Under the pieces are notes generated by a model, which saw only the letters and a program-made list of their open reading frames with translations, made no database searches and was not told where the DNA came from. Positions 1 to 5,036 of a stretch of DNA of 5,832 nt are shown in pieces. The DNA lies in contig JAGHDT010000293.1 of assembly GCA_021159805.1 (NCBI GenBank), positions 1 to 5,832 of the forward strand, written 5' to 3'. Position 1 is the stretch's first letter; every line of letters starts with the position of its first letter. Source of the DNA: Anaerolineae bacterium (GTDB lineage Bacteria > Chloroflexota > Anaerolineae > B4-G1 > SLSP01). Both the position numbers and the translations under genes were made by a program.

Positions 1-1299
1 GGCGAGGGCACGCCCTGGTGGCACCTGATCACAGAAGACTTCGTCACCTTCGAGGATTTGGGCGAAGCCCTGCCCCGAGGCCCCATCGGCTCGCAGGACG
101 TCTGGGTCTTCACCGGCTGCGTGATCGAGCACAACGGCATCTTCCAGATCTTCTACACCGGCCACAATCACCATCTGGCCAAGATCGGCAGGCCCCAACA
201 AGGCGTGCTCCACGCCACCAGCCCCGATCTCAAAGTCTGGACCAAGGACCCTGATTTCGCCTTCTTCGCGCCCACGGAGAACGGCTACGAGCGCGACGAC
301 TGGCGGGATCCCTTTGTCTTCTGGGATGATGAAGCAGAGCTCTGGGGCATGCTCCTTGCCGCCCGGAAAACCACCGGGCCGGCCCACACCCGCGGCTGCA
401 CAGGCTACGCAACCAGCCCCGACCTGAAGACCTGGACCGTTCAGGAGCCGCTCTGGGCGCCGGACCAATTCTTCACACACGAGTGCCCCGATCTGTTCAA
501 GATGGGCGATTGGTGGTACCTGGTCTTCTCCGAATTCAGCGACCGCAAGCAGACGCGCTACCGCATGGCCCGCAACCCGCACGGCCCCTGGATAGCACCG
601 GCGGACGATGCCCTCGACACCCGCGCCTGGTATGCCGCCAAGTCGGCGAGCGACGGCCGGCGCCGCTTCTTCTTCGGCTGGCTGGCCACCCGGGACGGGG
701 AGAAGGACGACGGCGGCTACCAATGGGGTGGCGACCTGGTGGTGCACGAGGTAGTACAGCGCCCTGACGGTACGCTGGCGGCCCACATCCCCGACACGGT
801 CGCGGCTGCGTTCAATACACCGCAACCGCTGTCGCTCACACCCATCCTGGGCCCTTGGCATGCGGGCAGCGGAAGCATCACAACCGAGGCCGGCGGGCGC
901 AACAGCACCGCCATCCTCGGCAAGATGCCGGAGGAGTGCTTGATCGAGGCAACCATCACGGTAGACGCAGGCACGGTTGCCGCGGGTCTGCTCCTGCGCG
1001 CCAGTGATGACACGGACACGCACTATGAGGTGCGCCTTGAGCCGGCTCGCCAACGCATCGTGATGGACCGCTGGCCCCGGCCCGGTGAGCAGGCCTTCAT
1101 AGATGAACGCCCCCTGGCCATCGAGGTCGGAAAGCCCATCCACCTGCGTGTGCTAGTCAGCGGCACAAATCTGGTGGTTTATGCCGACGGAAAGATCGCC
1201 CTGAGCTGTCGGATGTACGATCACCGCGGGGGCACCCTGGGTCTCAGCGCGCAGGGAGGAACGGTCTGCTTCGACGACCTCGCTAAGAAAGGTATCTGA
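1..1299 (+). CDS. Glycoside hydrolase family 32 protein (beta-fructosidase type), 5'-truncated by window edge
   Basis: Frame 1 is open from the first base to TGA at 1297-1299, giving 432 visible residues. The frame continues upstream of the window, so the TTG at 58 is not the real start. GH32 hallmarks are seen: an opening W-H-x(3)-E-D-F-V-T-F stretch (the family's W-x-H-x-x-S-x-D-x-x-x-W region), FYTGHN (about residues 51-56), the RDP motif (Asp codon at 307-309, the transition-state-stabilising Asp of the family), and the ECPD motif (Glu codon at 481-483, the acid/base). The nucleophile motif WMNDPNG should lie just upstream and is not visible. Residues from about 285 on form a beta-rich C-terminal module ending like the GH32 beta-sandwich (VVYADG, then R-M-Y). 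Members hydrolyse terminal fructose from sucrose, levan or inulin, but the substrate cannot be read here. Signal peptide and location are unknown because the N-terminus is missing. A divergent GH32/43/68-like five-blade propeller activity is the alternative. Confidence 0.88.
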   Translation, partial: GEGTPWWHLITEDFVTFEDLGEALPRGPIGSQDVWVFTGCVIEHNGIFQIFYTGHNHHLAKIGRPQQGVLHATSPDLKVWTKDPDFAFFAPTENGYERDDWRDPFVFWDDEAELWGMLLAARKTTGPAHTRGCTGYATSPDLKTWTVQEPLWAPDQFFTHECPDLFKMGDWWYLVFSEFSDRKQTRYRMARNPHGPWIAPADDALDTRAWYAAKSASDGRRRFFFGWLATRDGEKDDGGYQWGGDLVVHEVVQRPDGTLAAHIPDTVAAAFNTPQPLSLTPILGPWHAGSGSITTEAGGRNSTAILGKMPEECLIEATITVDAGTVAAGLLLRASDDTDTHYEVRLEPARQRIVMDRWPRPGEQAFIDERPLAIEVGKPIHLRVLVSGTNLVVYADGKIALSCRMYDHRGGTLGLSAQGGTVCFDDLAKKGI

Positions 1300-1306
1300 T
1301 CAGGGG

Positions 1307-1335
1307 TTGACGTGAGCTCCAGGCGAGCTCATACT
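1307..1335 (+). promoter_or_regulatory. Candidate sigma70-type promoter for the membrane/EEP gene
   Basis: TTGACG (1307-1312, 5/6 to the -35 consensus) is followed, after exactly 17 nt, by CATACT (1330-1335, 4/6 to the -10 consensus). Transcription would start near 1342, leaving about 73 nt of leader before the ATG at 1415. It begins only 8 nt after the GH32 stop, so the downstream gene could have its own promoter as well as read-through. Such matches arise by chance in intergenic DNA; the support is the spacing and the palindrome placed between the two boxes. Confidence 0.4.
1313..1331. repeat. Perfect 7-5-7 inverted repeat between the -35 and -10 boxes (operator-like, or RNA hairpin after GH32)
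   Basis: TGAGCTC (1313-1319) and GAGCTCA (1325-1331) are perfect reverse complements separated by CAGGC. The dyad fills the spacer of the candidate promoter at 1307-1335, a classic place for a repressor operator. In a transcript reading through from GH32 it would instead form a 7-bp hairpin 14 nt after the stop codon. No T-run follows, so a standard intrinsic terminator is not supported. A further GAGCTCA lies at 1406-1412, next to the ribosome binding site. Confidence 0.5.
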
Positions 1336-1353
1336 GAGGGGCATCAGGTGGTC

Positions 1354-1370
1354 CCTGGCCGGCAGCCAGG
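1354..1370 (+). other. Short GC-rich hairpin in the leader of the membrane/EEP gene
   Basis: CCTGGC (1354-1359) and GCCAGG (1365-1370) pair perfectly around a 5-nt CGGCA loop. It would sit in the 5' leader if transcription starts near 1342. No T-tract follows. Six-base stems are common in DNA this GC-rich, so a function is only a possibility. Confidence 0.3.
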
Positions 1371-1414
1371 CGCCCGACCCGGCCCACGGTTCATTCAAAT
1401 GGAGGGAGCTCACT

Positions 1415-3376
1415 ATGGTAAACTTGGTGCCCCGTCGCGATGGCAACGTTGTCGTCTATACCGTCCTATTCCTCTTTTTCTTCCAGCTCATCCGTGAGTT
1501 TTTGGGAGCGATCTATGCCTTTGGCCTATTGGGAACGAGCATCCCCCCGGAGATCGCCAGCATCGCCCTGCTCCTCTCGCCCCTCGTGCTCCTCTTTTGG
1601 CCGCGGGAGATGAAGCGGCACACCTTCCTGGCACTCACGTTCATCATCCTTTCGAGCCGCGTGATCGCCGTCCTGCTCGATACCCGCGGTCGGATGCTCC
1701 TCACCGGCGTGGGTGTCGCCGCGTCACTGGTCTGGCTTCCCTCGCTGCTGTGGCGTTGTGGTCATGAGGATGCGCAACAGCCCCAGCGCCAACTCAGCTT
1801 CGGGTTGATGATAGCCGTTCTGCTCTTGATCCTGTTCCGGGTGTTGGGTGGGGGCCTGGATCTGTCCACCCACGGTCCCTATCAGCTCTTGGGCTGGCTG
1901 CTGGCGGCGCTGGCGGCCTTCTTCGTGCGGCGCCAGGCGCGAGATCAGGGCTCCGGTGATGGATCCACCGAGCGCGCTGCCGCCACTTTCGGCCAACTCG
2001 CGCTACTCGCTCTGGGTATGACCAGTGCGCTCATCCTGCTCTACTTCGCTTTCACCAGTCCAAACGTTGTGGCCCGCTGGACGGGCGCCGGCTACCCGGC
2101 GGTGATCATCGCGCTGGCGCTGGGTGTAGTGCTCTTCGTCGCGCTAGGTGTCCTGCACCCCTGGGCCGAGGCCGATATGGGGCTGCTGTGGGTGCTGAAC
2201 GGATTGTTTGTCCTGACCCTCGTGACCACTGTCTGGTCTCACCAGATACGCTTTCCTGGCGATGCCGGCGGCTACCCGTTCTATGCCCCTGACATATCCC
2301 TCGCGCAGAAGATCCCGCTCTACCTGATGCTTCTGCTGTGGCCGGTGATCTTCGTGGACTTCGCCCTCTACGCGCAGGAAACCGTGTCCGCGCAGCCGTC
2401 GCTGCGAACTTTGGGGGGGGCGTTCGGCCTCAGTGCGCTTTACCTGGTACTGATGCTCTTTGGACACGTCTTTACCACCGTCTATGACTACATCCCTGTC
2501 ATCGGCGCCGCTTTCCGTGACCGATTCTGGCTGGTGCATCTGGTGGCAGGGCTGGGTCTTGTGCTACCATTGGTTGCCGTCCGCCGGACATCGTTGTCCT
2601 GGAAGCTGACGCCGGCTTGGGGCGGAACACTGGCATTTCTGGCCCTGTTGACCGTCGGAGCTGTCTTCATCACAATGGGCCAGCCTGGAGATGCCGTCCC
2701 AAGAGCGACCCTCACCGTTCTTACCTACAACATCCAGCAAGGGTACAGCAAGAATGGACAGAAGAGCGCCGATGACCAGTTGGCGTTGATGCGCGCTGCG
2801 GATGCCGACATCATCGGTCTGCAGGAATCGGACACGAACCGCATCGCGGGCGGGAACGCGGACCTCGTCCGATACTACGCCAATGCGCTGGATATGTACT
2901 CATACTACGGCCCCACGACTGTCGCCGGCACGTTCGGGATCGCGCTTCTGTCGAAGGTTCCGATCGAGAACCCACGCACCTTTTATATGTTCAGCGAGGG
3001 AGAGCAGACAGCCGCCATCGAGGCACAGATCACAGCTGACCAGGAGACCTATCACATCTATGTCACGCATCTGGGCAACGGCGGTCCCATCGTCCAGCAA
3101 GAGGCGGTCGTGCAGGTCGTTTCGGGCAAGGAGAACGTCATCCTGATGGGCGACTTCAACTTCCGCCCGGACACAGAGCAGTACGAACTGACCACAGGTG
3201 TGCTCGATGATGCCTGGCTGCGGCGTTGGCCCGACGGGACCGATGACCGGGGCGCCCAGCCATCAAAGCGCATCGACCACTTCTTCATCTCCTCGGAGCT
3301 GCATGTAGAGGATGTCCGCTACATTGACAGCCCGGCATCAGACCATCCGGCTGTCACTGCGATCTTGCGTCCCTGA
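1415..3376 (+). CDS. Multi-pass membrane protein with C-terminal endonuclease/exonuclease/phosphatase domain (CWH43/PGAP2IP-like layout)
   Basis: 653 residues. The ATG at 1415 follows a GGAGG core at 1401-1405 with 9 nt between, which fixes the start. Residues about 14-421 hold roughly 13 hydrophobic helices broken by short charged loops. Residues about 432-653 form an EEP-fold domain with its motifs in order: T-Y-N-I-Q (N439), L-Q-E (metal-binding E471), V-T-H-L-G-N (H552), G-D-F-N (D580, N582), R-I-D-H (D621) and S-D-H-P-A-V (D643, H644). No catalytic motif is missing. EEP enzymes are metal-dependent phosphodiesterases or phosphatases acting on DNA, RNA, inositol phosphates or sphingomyelin. 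The fusion to a polytopic domain, and the Y-Y-G-P-T-x(5)-G-I-A-L-L-S stretch, recall eukaryotic CWH43/PGAP2-interacting proteins of GPI-anchor lipid remodelling; this is recalled resemblance, not a search result. A membrane-lipid or glycolipid substrate is inferred. A run of eight G at 2413-2420 lies in frame between the membrane and EEP parts. It lies between two glycosidase genes on the same strand. Confidence 0.85.
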   Translation: MVNLVPRRDGNVVVYTVLFLFFFQLIREFLGAIYAFGLLGTSIPPEIASIALLLSPLVLLFWPREMKRHTFLALTFIILSSRVIAVLLDTRGRMLLTGVGVAASLVWLPSLLWRCGHEDAQQPQRQLSFGLMIAVLLLILFRVLGGGLDLSTHGPYQLLGWLLAALAAFFVRRQARDQGSGDGSTERAAATFGQLALLALGMTSALILLYFAFTSPNVVARWTGAGYPAVIIALALGVVLFVALGVLHPWAEADMGLLWVLNGLFVLTLVTTVWSHQIRFPGDAGGYPFYAPDISLAQKIPLYLMLLLWPVIFVDFALYAQETVSAQPSLRTLGGAFGLSALYLVLMLFGHVFTTVYDYIPVIGAAFRDRFWLVHLVAGLGLVLPLVAVRRTSLSWKLTPAWGGTLAFLALLTVGAVFITMGQPGDAVPRATLTVLTYNIQQGYSKNGQKSADDQLALMRAADADIIGLQESDTNRIAGGNADLVRYYANALDMYSYYGPTTVAGTFGIALLSKVPIENPRTFYMFSEGEQTAAIEAQITADQETYHIYVTHLGNGGPIVQQEAVVQVVSGKENVILMGDFNFRPDTEQYELTTGVLDDAWLRRWPDGTDDRGAQPSKRIDHFFISSELHVEDVRYIDSPASDHPAVTAILRP

Positions 3377-3404
3377 AGGTGTGAGAAGGTTGCGGGATAC
3401 ACCT
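3377..3404 (+). other. Weak hairpin immediately after the membrane/EEP stop codon
   Basis: AGGTGT (3377-3382) pairs with ACACCT (3399-3404) across a 16-nt loop, directly after TGA at 3374-3376. The loop is long and no T-tract follows, so it is a poor intrinsic terminator. It is noted because it abuts a second, better inverted repeat at 3408-3436. Confidence 0.2.
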
Positions 3405-3418
3405 GCCGGTACTACAAT
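3390..3418 (+). promoter_or_regulatory. Candidate sigma70-type promoter for the alpha-L-fucosidase gene
   Basis: TTGCGG (3390-3395, 3/6 to the -35 consensus) and TACAAT (3413-3418, 5/6 to the -10 consensus) are separated by exactly 17 nt. A start near 3425 would leave a leader of about 43 nt that includes the AAGGAG at 3451-3456. The -35 box is weak, so the promoter, if real, may need an activator, or the gene may be read from upstream. Confidence 0.35.
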
Positions 3419-3436
3419 CCAGGCATTGCAAGTACC
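3408..3436. repeat. Two-step inverted repeat overlapping the candidate fucosidase promoter
   Basis: GGTACT (3408-3413) pairs with AGTACC (3431-3436). Inside it, CAAT (3415-3418) pairs with ATTG (3425-3428) around a CCAGGC centre, with a 1x2-nt internal loop between the two stems. The dyad covers the -10 box and the predicted transcription start, so it could be an operator. As RNA it could form a 10-bp interrupted hairpin between the membrane/EEP and fucosidase genes. No T-run follows. Confidence 0.4.
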
Positions 3437-3450
3437 CACCCATATGATCC

Positions 3451-3456
3451 AAGGAG
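3451..3456 (+). promoter_or_regulatory. Ribosome binding site that sets the fucosidase start
   Basis: AAGGAG ends 11 nt before ATG 3468. The in-frame ATG at 3444 and the upstream start at 3312, which lies inside the EEP coding region, have no comparable purine-rich site before them. The N-terminal extension they would add has no resemblance to GH29 sequence. The start at 3468 is therefore preferred. Confidence 0.75.
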
Positions 3457-3467
3457 AACCAAAATCT

Positions 3468-4754
3468 ATGTACAAGCCTAAGCCGACGGACGGTGATACT
3501 TCGTGGTTCGTCCACGATCGTTTCGGAATGTTCATCCATTGGGGGCTCTATGCCCAGCCCGCTCGCCACGAGTGGGTGCAGTCACGCGAGGAAATTCACC
3601 CCGACGAGTACCGCAAGTACTTCGAACGCTTTAACCCGGTTGACTACGACCCGAAGAAATGGGCCGCGATGGCCCGTGACGCAGGCATGAAGTATGTCGT
3701 GCTGACCACAAAACACCACGAAGGCTTCTGTAACTGGGACAGCGCCTATACCGACTACAAGATCACCAATACCCCCTACGGCAAGGACGTCCTCACGCCC
3801 TATGTCGAGGCCTTCCGCGACGCCGGGCTGCGCGTCGGCTTCTACTACTCATTGATCGACTGGCACCATCCCGACTTCCCCATCGACCTTCTTCACCCGC
3901 TACGCAACCACCCCGACGCGCTGGAGATGAACAAGAGCCGCGACATCAGAAAATACGCCGAATATATGCGCAATCAGGTCACCGAGCTCCTCACGCAGTT
4001 CGGTGAGATCAGCGTCCTCTGGTGCGACTTCTCCTACCCCGGTCGCGACTACAAGGGTATGCCCGGCAAGGGACACAAGGAATGGGAGAGCGAGAAGCTC
4101 TACAAGTTGGTGCGCGAGCTGGCACCCAACATCATCCTCGATGATCGGCTGGACCTGCCCAAAGAAAAGGCCGACATCAAGACACCGGAGCAGTGGCAGC
4201 CCATGGAGTGGGTCAAGGTTGACGGTGAGCCCGTCGTGTGGGAGGCCTGTCAGACCTTGAGTGGCAGCTGGGGATATTACCGCGACGAGATGACCTGGAA
4301 GTCGCCGGGTCAGTTGATCCGTATGTTGATCAACACCGTGGCCCGTGGCGGCAACTTGCTGATGAACGTTGGGCCGACGCCCAAGGGCAAGCTCGATCAG
4401 CGTGCGCAGGATGCGCTTGCGGTCTATGGCGAATGGATGGACCAGTGCCACGAGTCGATCTACGGCGCCACGCAGAGCGACTACAAGGAGCCGCTGGACT
4501 GCCGCCTGACGCAGAAGGACAACAAGGTCTATGTCCACGTCTACGCCTGGCCGTTCAAGCACCTCTACCTTGAAGGCCTGGGTGACAAGGTGGCCTATGC
4601 CCGCTTCCTCCACGACGGCAGCGAGATCCCCCTCAAGCTCAACGACTGGGTCTCCCAGCATCTGCAGGCCGGTGAGAACGCGCTCATCTTGGAGCTCCCG
4701 ATCATCAAGCCCGACGTCGTCGTGCCGGTGATTGAGCTGGAGCTGAAAGCGTAG
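3468..4754 (+). CDS. Alpha-L-fucosidase, glycoside hydrolase family 29
   Basis: 428 residues from ATG 3468 to TAG 4752-4754, close to the size of a GH29 catalytic core with a short C-terminal beta domain. GH29 motifs are clear: F-G-M-F-I-H-W-G (19-26), T-K-H-H-E-G-F (81-87), W-D (90-91), F-Y-Y-S-L-I-D-W (125-132), L-W-C-D (D187, candidate nucleophile), W-E-A-C-Q-T...S-W-G-Y (258-270, with E259 a candidate acid/base) and N-L-L-M-N-V-G-P (296-303). Members hydrolyse terminal alpha-L-fucose from glycans with retention of configuration. Residue 187 is followed by Phe-Ser-Tyr rather than the common Gly, which may reflect subfamily. The N-terminus is polar with no signal peptide, so the enzyme is probably cytoplasmic and would need imported oligosaccharide. 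Residues from about 340 on form the C-terminal beta sandwich. The gene starts 91 bp after the membrane/EEP gene on the same strand and may be co-transcribed or use the local promoter at 3390-3418. The linkage preference cannot be read from sequence. Confidence 0.95.
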   Translation: MYKPKPTDGDTSWFVHDRFGMFIHWGLYAQPARHEWVQSREEIHPDEYRKYFERFNPVDYDPKKWAAMARDAGMKYVVLTTKHHEGFCNWDSAYTDYKITNTPYGKDVLTPYVEAFRDAGLRVGFYYSLIDWHHPDFPIDLLHPLRNHPDALEMNKSRDIRKYAEYMRNQVTELLTQFGEISVLWCDFSYPGRDYKGMPGKGHKEWESEKLYKLVRELAPNIILDDRLDLPKEKADIKTPEQWQPMEWVKVDGEPVVWEACQTLSGSWGYYRDEMTWKSPGQLIRMLINTVARGGNLLMNVGPTPKGKLDQRAQDALAVYGEWMDQCHESIYGATQSDYKEPLDCRLTQKDNKVYVHVYAWPFKHLYLEGLGDKVAYARFLHDGSEIPLKLNDWVSQHLQAGENALILELPIIKPDVVVPVIELELKA

Positions 4755-4805
4755 TTCGCTAGGCGATCAGACCTGTGATACCGGCACGTCCTTGACAATC
4801 AGTTC

Positions 4806-4825
4806 CTGTGTGGCAGGCCACACGG
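4806..4825 (+). terminator. Terminator-like hairpin after the fucosidase gene, lacking a T-tract
   Basis: CTGTGTGG (4806-4813) pairs with CCACACGG (4818-4825) through 8 bp including one U-G, around the tetraloop CAGG. It lies 51 nt after the stop codon, where transcription of the cluster would plausibly end. No run of T follows; three further copies of the 3' arm follow instead. It could act as a Rho-assisted or pausing structure, or be a by-product of the tandem repeat. Confidence 0.35.
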
Positions 4826-4859
4826 CTGGCCACACGGCTGGCCACACGGCTGGCCACAT
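4816..4859. repeat. 12-bp tandem repeat, about 3.7 copies
   Basis: The unit GGCCACACGGCT occurs perfectly at 4816-4827, 4828-4839 and 4840-4851, followed by the partial copy GGCCACA-T at 4852-4859. TGGCCA palindromes recur every 12 bp. Neighbouring units can pair as GGCCA-N6-TGGCC hairpins. The GTGTGG at 4808-4813 can pair with any of the full copies. The unit is a multiple of three, but no ORF with a plausible start covers it. Copy number is likely variable through slippage. Confidence 0.9.
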
Positions 4860-4904
4860 CAACGAACACGAAAAGCACCCATAGGCCGCTGTTTTCCCAG
4901 AAGA

Positions 4905-4944
4905 CTGGAGCAATTGCCGGCTACGTCGTCTGCATTTGCTCCAG
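4905..4944. repeat. 40-nt imperfect inverted repeat with perfect 9-bp outer arms
   Basis: CTGGAGCAA (4905-4913) and TTGCTCCAG (4936-4944) are perfect reverse complements. After a T-T mismatch, TGC (4915-4917) pairs with GCA (4932-4934). A C-T mismatch and three more pairs (one G-U) then close a 6-nt loop. The result is a long stem-loop of 15 paired positions. It has no flanking T-tract and lies 92 bp before ATG 5037. It could be a structured leader or terminator, a palindromic repeat element of REP type, or a regulator site. Nothing in the sequence decides between these. Confidence 0.7.
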
Positions 4945-5023
4945 ATGTCCCCCTATCCGTGAGTTTGTTTAGTGATACTTGGGCATCATGTTGCGCGGGG
5001 ATCGCGTGGCGTTGATGAATGCG

Positions 5024-5030
5024 TAAGGAG
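5024..5030 (+). promoter_or_regulatory. Strong ribosome binding site that sets the start of the last gene
   Basis: TAAGGAG ends 6 nt before ATG 5037, near-ideal Shine-Dalgarno sequence and spacing. An in-frame ATG at 5019 lies upstream of this site with no purine-rich motif before it, and an in-frame TGA at 5016-5018 closes the frame. Translation should therefore begin at 5037. Confidence 0.8.
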
Positions 5031-5036
5031 CAAAGT

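Larger units (their letters stand above)
4755..5036. other. 282-bp gap with repeats and no supported gene
   Basis: No credible coding region lies between the fucosidase stop and the next RBS. The gap holds an 8-bp hairpin (4806-4825), a 12-bp tandem repeat (4816-4859) and a long inverted repeat (4905-4944). A looser structure lies at 4984-5017: CATCA pairs with TGATG and an inner CGCG pairs with CGCG, just before the RBS at 5024. A perfect TTGACA at 4792-4797 has no -10 partner at 15-19 nt. No convincing promoter for the next gene was found. Confidence 0.6.

Noticed and set aside
3443..3448. TATGAT as a -10 box for the fucosidase gene
   Set aside because: Transcription would start at or after the RBS at 3451-3456, leaving no usable leader, and no -35 partner lies at the right distance.
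3312..3467. N-terminal extension of the fucosidase frame overlapping the membrane/EEP gene
   Set aside because: The extension overlaps the conserved end of the EEP domain, has no GH29 similarity and no RBS. The AAGGAG before 3468 explains the start.
3900..4661. 253-codon minus-strand open frame
   Set aside because: It lies opposite the clearly conserved GH29 coding sequence. Its Leu/Val/Gly/Asp-rich composition is typical of antisense to GC-rich codons.
4792..4797. Perfect -35 box TTGACA
   Set aside because: No sequence near TATAAT occurs 15-19 nt downstream; that region is the GC-rich tandem repeat.
4955..4966. 12-bp ATCCGTGAGTTT also present at 1490-1501
   Set aside because: About one exact 12-base match is expected by chance in a window of this size, and the flanks do not match.
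4808..4972. Short plus-strand open frame from GTG through the 12-bp repeats
   Set aside because: There is no Shine-Dalgarno before the GTG, and the product is low-complexity repeat followed by sequence that overlaps the 40-nt inverted repeat. Nothing supports translation.
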